Source: an uncultured Arenicella sp.
GTDB taxonomy: Bacteria; Pseudomonadota; Gammaproteobacteria; Arenicellales; Arenicellaceae
DNA: 64,000 nucleotides
NCBI GenBank assembly: GCA_938045295.1
Contig: CALINO010000073.1
Location: 19,268-83,267, forward strand
Direction: 5' to 3'
The notes under the pieces: generated by a model
The model's database searches: none
Told to the model about the DNA's origin: nothing
The model's input: the letters and a program-made list of their open reading frames with translations, nothing else
Translations under genes and position numbers: made by a program
Shown: in pieces, positions 63,711 to 64,000 of the stretch
Layout of the letters: each line of letters starts with the position of its first letter
Numbering within the stretch: position 1 is the first letter of the stretch

Positions 63711-64000
63711 TTAAGTCGAAGTTCGGGCGAACCAAAACAGGTTAAGCACATACAAACCAAACAACGTTAGAAATACGTTGAATTGTAAGTGCTCAGCAAT
63801 GCCTTGCTGCCATGCCCAAAAACCGAATAAGGCAAAGCCGGCTTGCAACATCGCGGCCACAATCACCGTATTATTAACACTGAAGCCTCTATCAACTAAC
63901 TGATGATGATAATGAATGCGGTCGGCTGAGAACGGTGAACGGCCGTTCAATGGGCGCACGATCAATACCGCAACCGCATCAATCAGTGGCAGCACCAACA
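63711..64000 (-). CDS. WecA/MraY-type glycosyl-1-phosphate transferase (C-terminal part)
   Basis: Partial: the frame runs off the right end of the window. The visible 96 or so residues have the hallmark DAVAVLIVRPLNGRSPFSAD followed by RIHYHHQLVDRGFS (the HxHH motif, cytoplasmic loop 5 of the WecA branch), then two transmembrane segments (TVIVAAMLQAGFALFGFW and VFLTLFGLYVLNLFWF). These enzymes move a sugar-1-phosphate to undecaprenyl phosphate to start O-antigen or other glycans. A short C-terminus ends at TST. The full identity needs the missing N-terminal part. Confidence 0.8.
   Translation of the reverse strand, partial: LVLPLIDAVAVLIVRPLNGRSPFSADRIHYHHQLVDRGFSVNNTVIVAAMLQAGFALFGFWAWQQGIAEHLQFNVFLTLFGLYVLNLFWFARTST

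Overview
The window reads as chromosomal DNA of a free-living, probably marine gammaproteobacterium. Almost every protein is gammaproteobacterial in type. Several neighbourhoods (proS / YihY-family protein / arsC / hda / purMN / DUF3108; rne, rluC, HAD phosphatase and sppA) match orders I know from Pseudomonas and relatives. A vanadium-haloperoxidase-like enzyme and a PQQ-type sugar dehydrogenase suggest an aerobic, seawater-associated lifestyle. I cannot name the genus. I saw no rRNA, tRNA, CRISPR array, prophage or complete insertion sequence; the region is dense core genome with a few accessory islands. Layout, left to right: the end of argC with argB (1-1188); an isolated exported vanadium-haloperoxidase-like gene (1612-3387); pdxH; a minus-strand operon of SDR, histidine phosphatase, APH-type kinase and SDR facing a LysR regulator (4154-8722); glnE; a minus-strand run from an NDP-sugar nucleotidyltransferase and a divergent shikimate-kinase-like protein through ispD, a small lipoprotein, ispF, a 474-residue protein of unknown function and a GST (17525 down to 11982); clpB with a sigma-32-like promoter, divergent from nadC; a sugar dehydrogenase; Maf/YceF, a GT2 glycosyltransferase and a CNNM/CBS protein; then sppA, a Rieske protein, an HAD phosphatase and rluC, divergent from rne across 1.5 kb of leader. 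The right half holds rne with a very Asn/Arg-rich tail, asnB with a GT4 glycosyltransferase, DUF533, sseA, a 535-bp gap with a plausible small-RNA unit, rlmD, MAPEG, GFA, a PolB-like exonuclease, cysM, a YccA homologue, recJ and a VanZ-like protein. A 1529-residue fused biotin-dependent carboxylase (45289-49878) follows, then a lipase-like hydrolase, a DNA glycosylase, DUF1697, the PQQ-type dehydrogenase, a class I fumarase, proS with a lytic transglycosylase, a YihY/BrkB-family protein, arsC, hda with a CDP-alcohol phosphatidyltransferase, purM-purN, a DUF3108 protein and the edge of a WecA-type transferase. Functional themes are primary metabolism (arginine, NAD, PLP, purine, cysteine, isoprenoid), RNA metabolism (rne, rluC, rlmD), DNA maintenance (recJ, hda, glycosylase) and envelope sugars. 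The items most worth a second look are the CT-BC-BCCP fused carboxylase with its unusual domain order; a candidate small RNA with a promoter, a perfect palindrome and a terminator between sseA and rlmD; a 63-codon upstream ORF with a strong ribosome-binding site whose stop overlaps the rne start; an AroK-like kinase lacking key shikimate-binding residues next to a nucleotidyltransferase; and a kinase/phosphatase/SDR operon that may act on hydroxyacyl-CoAs.
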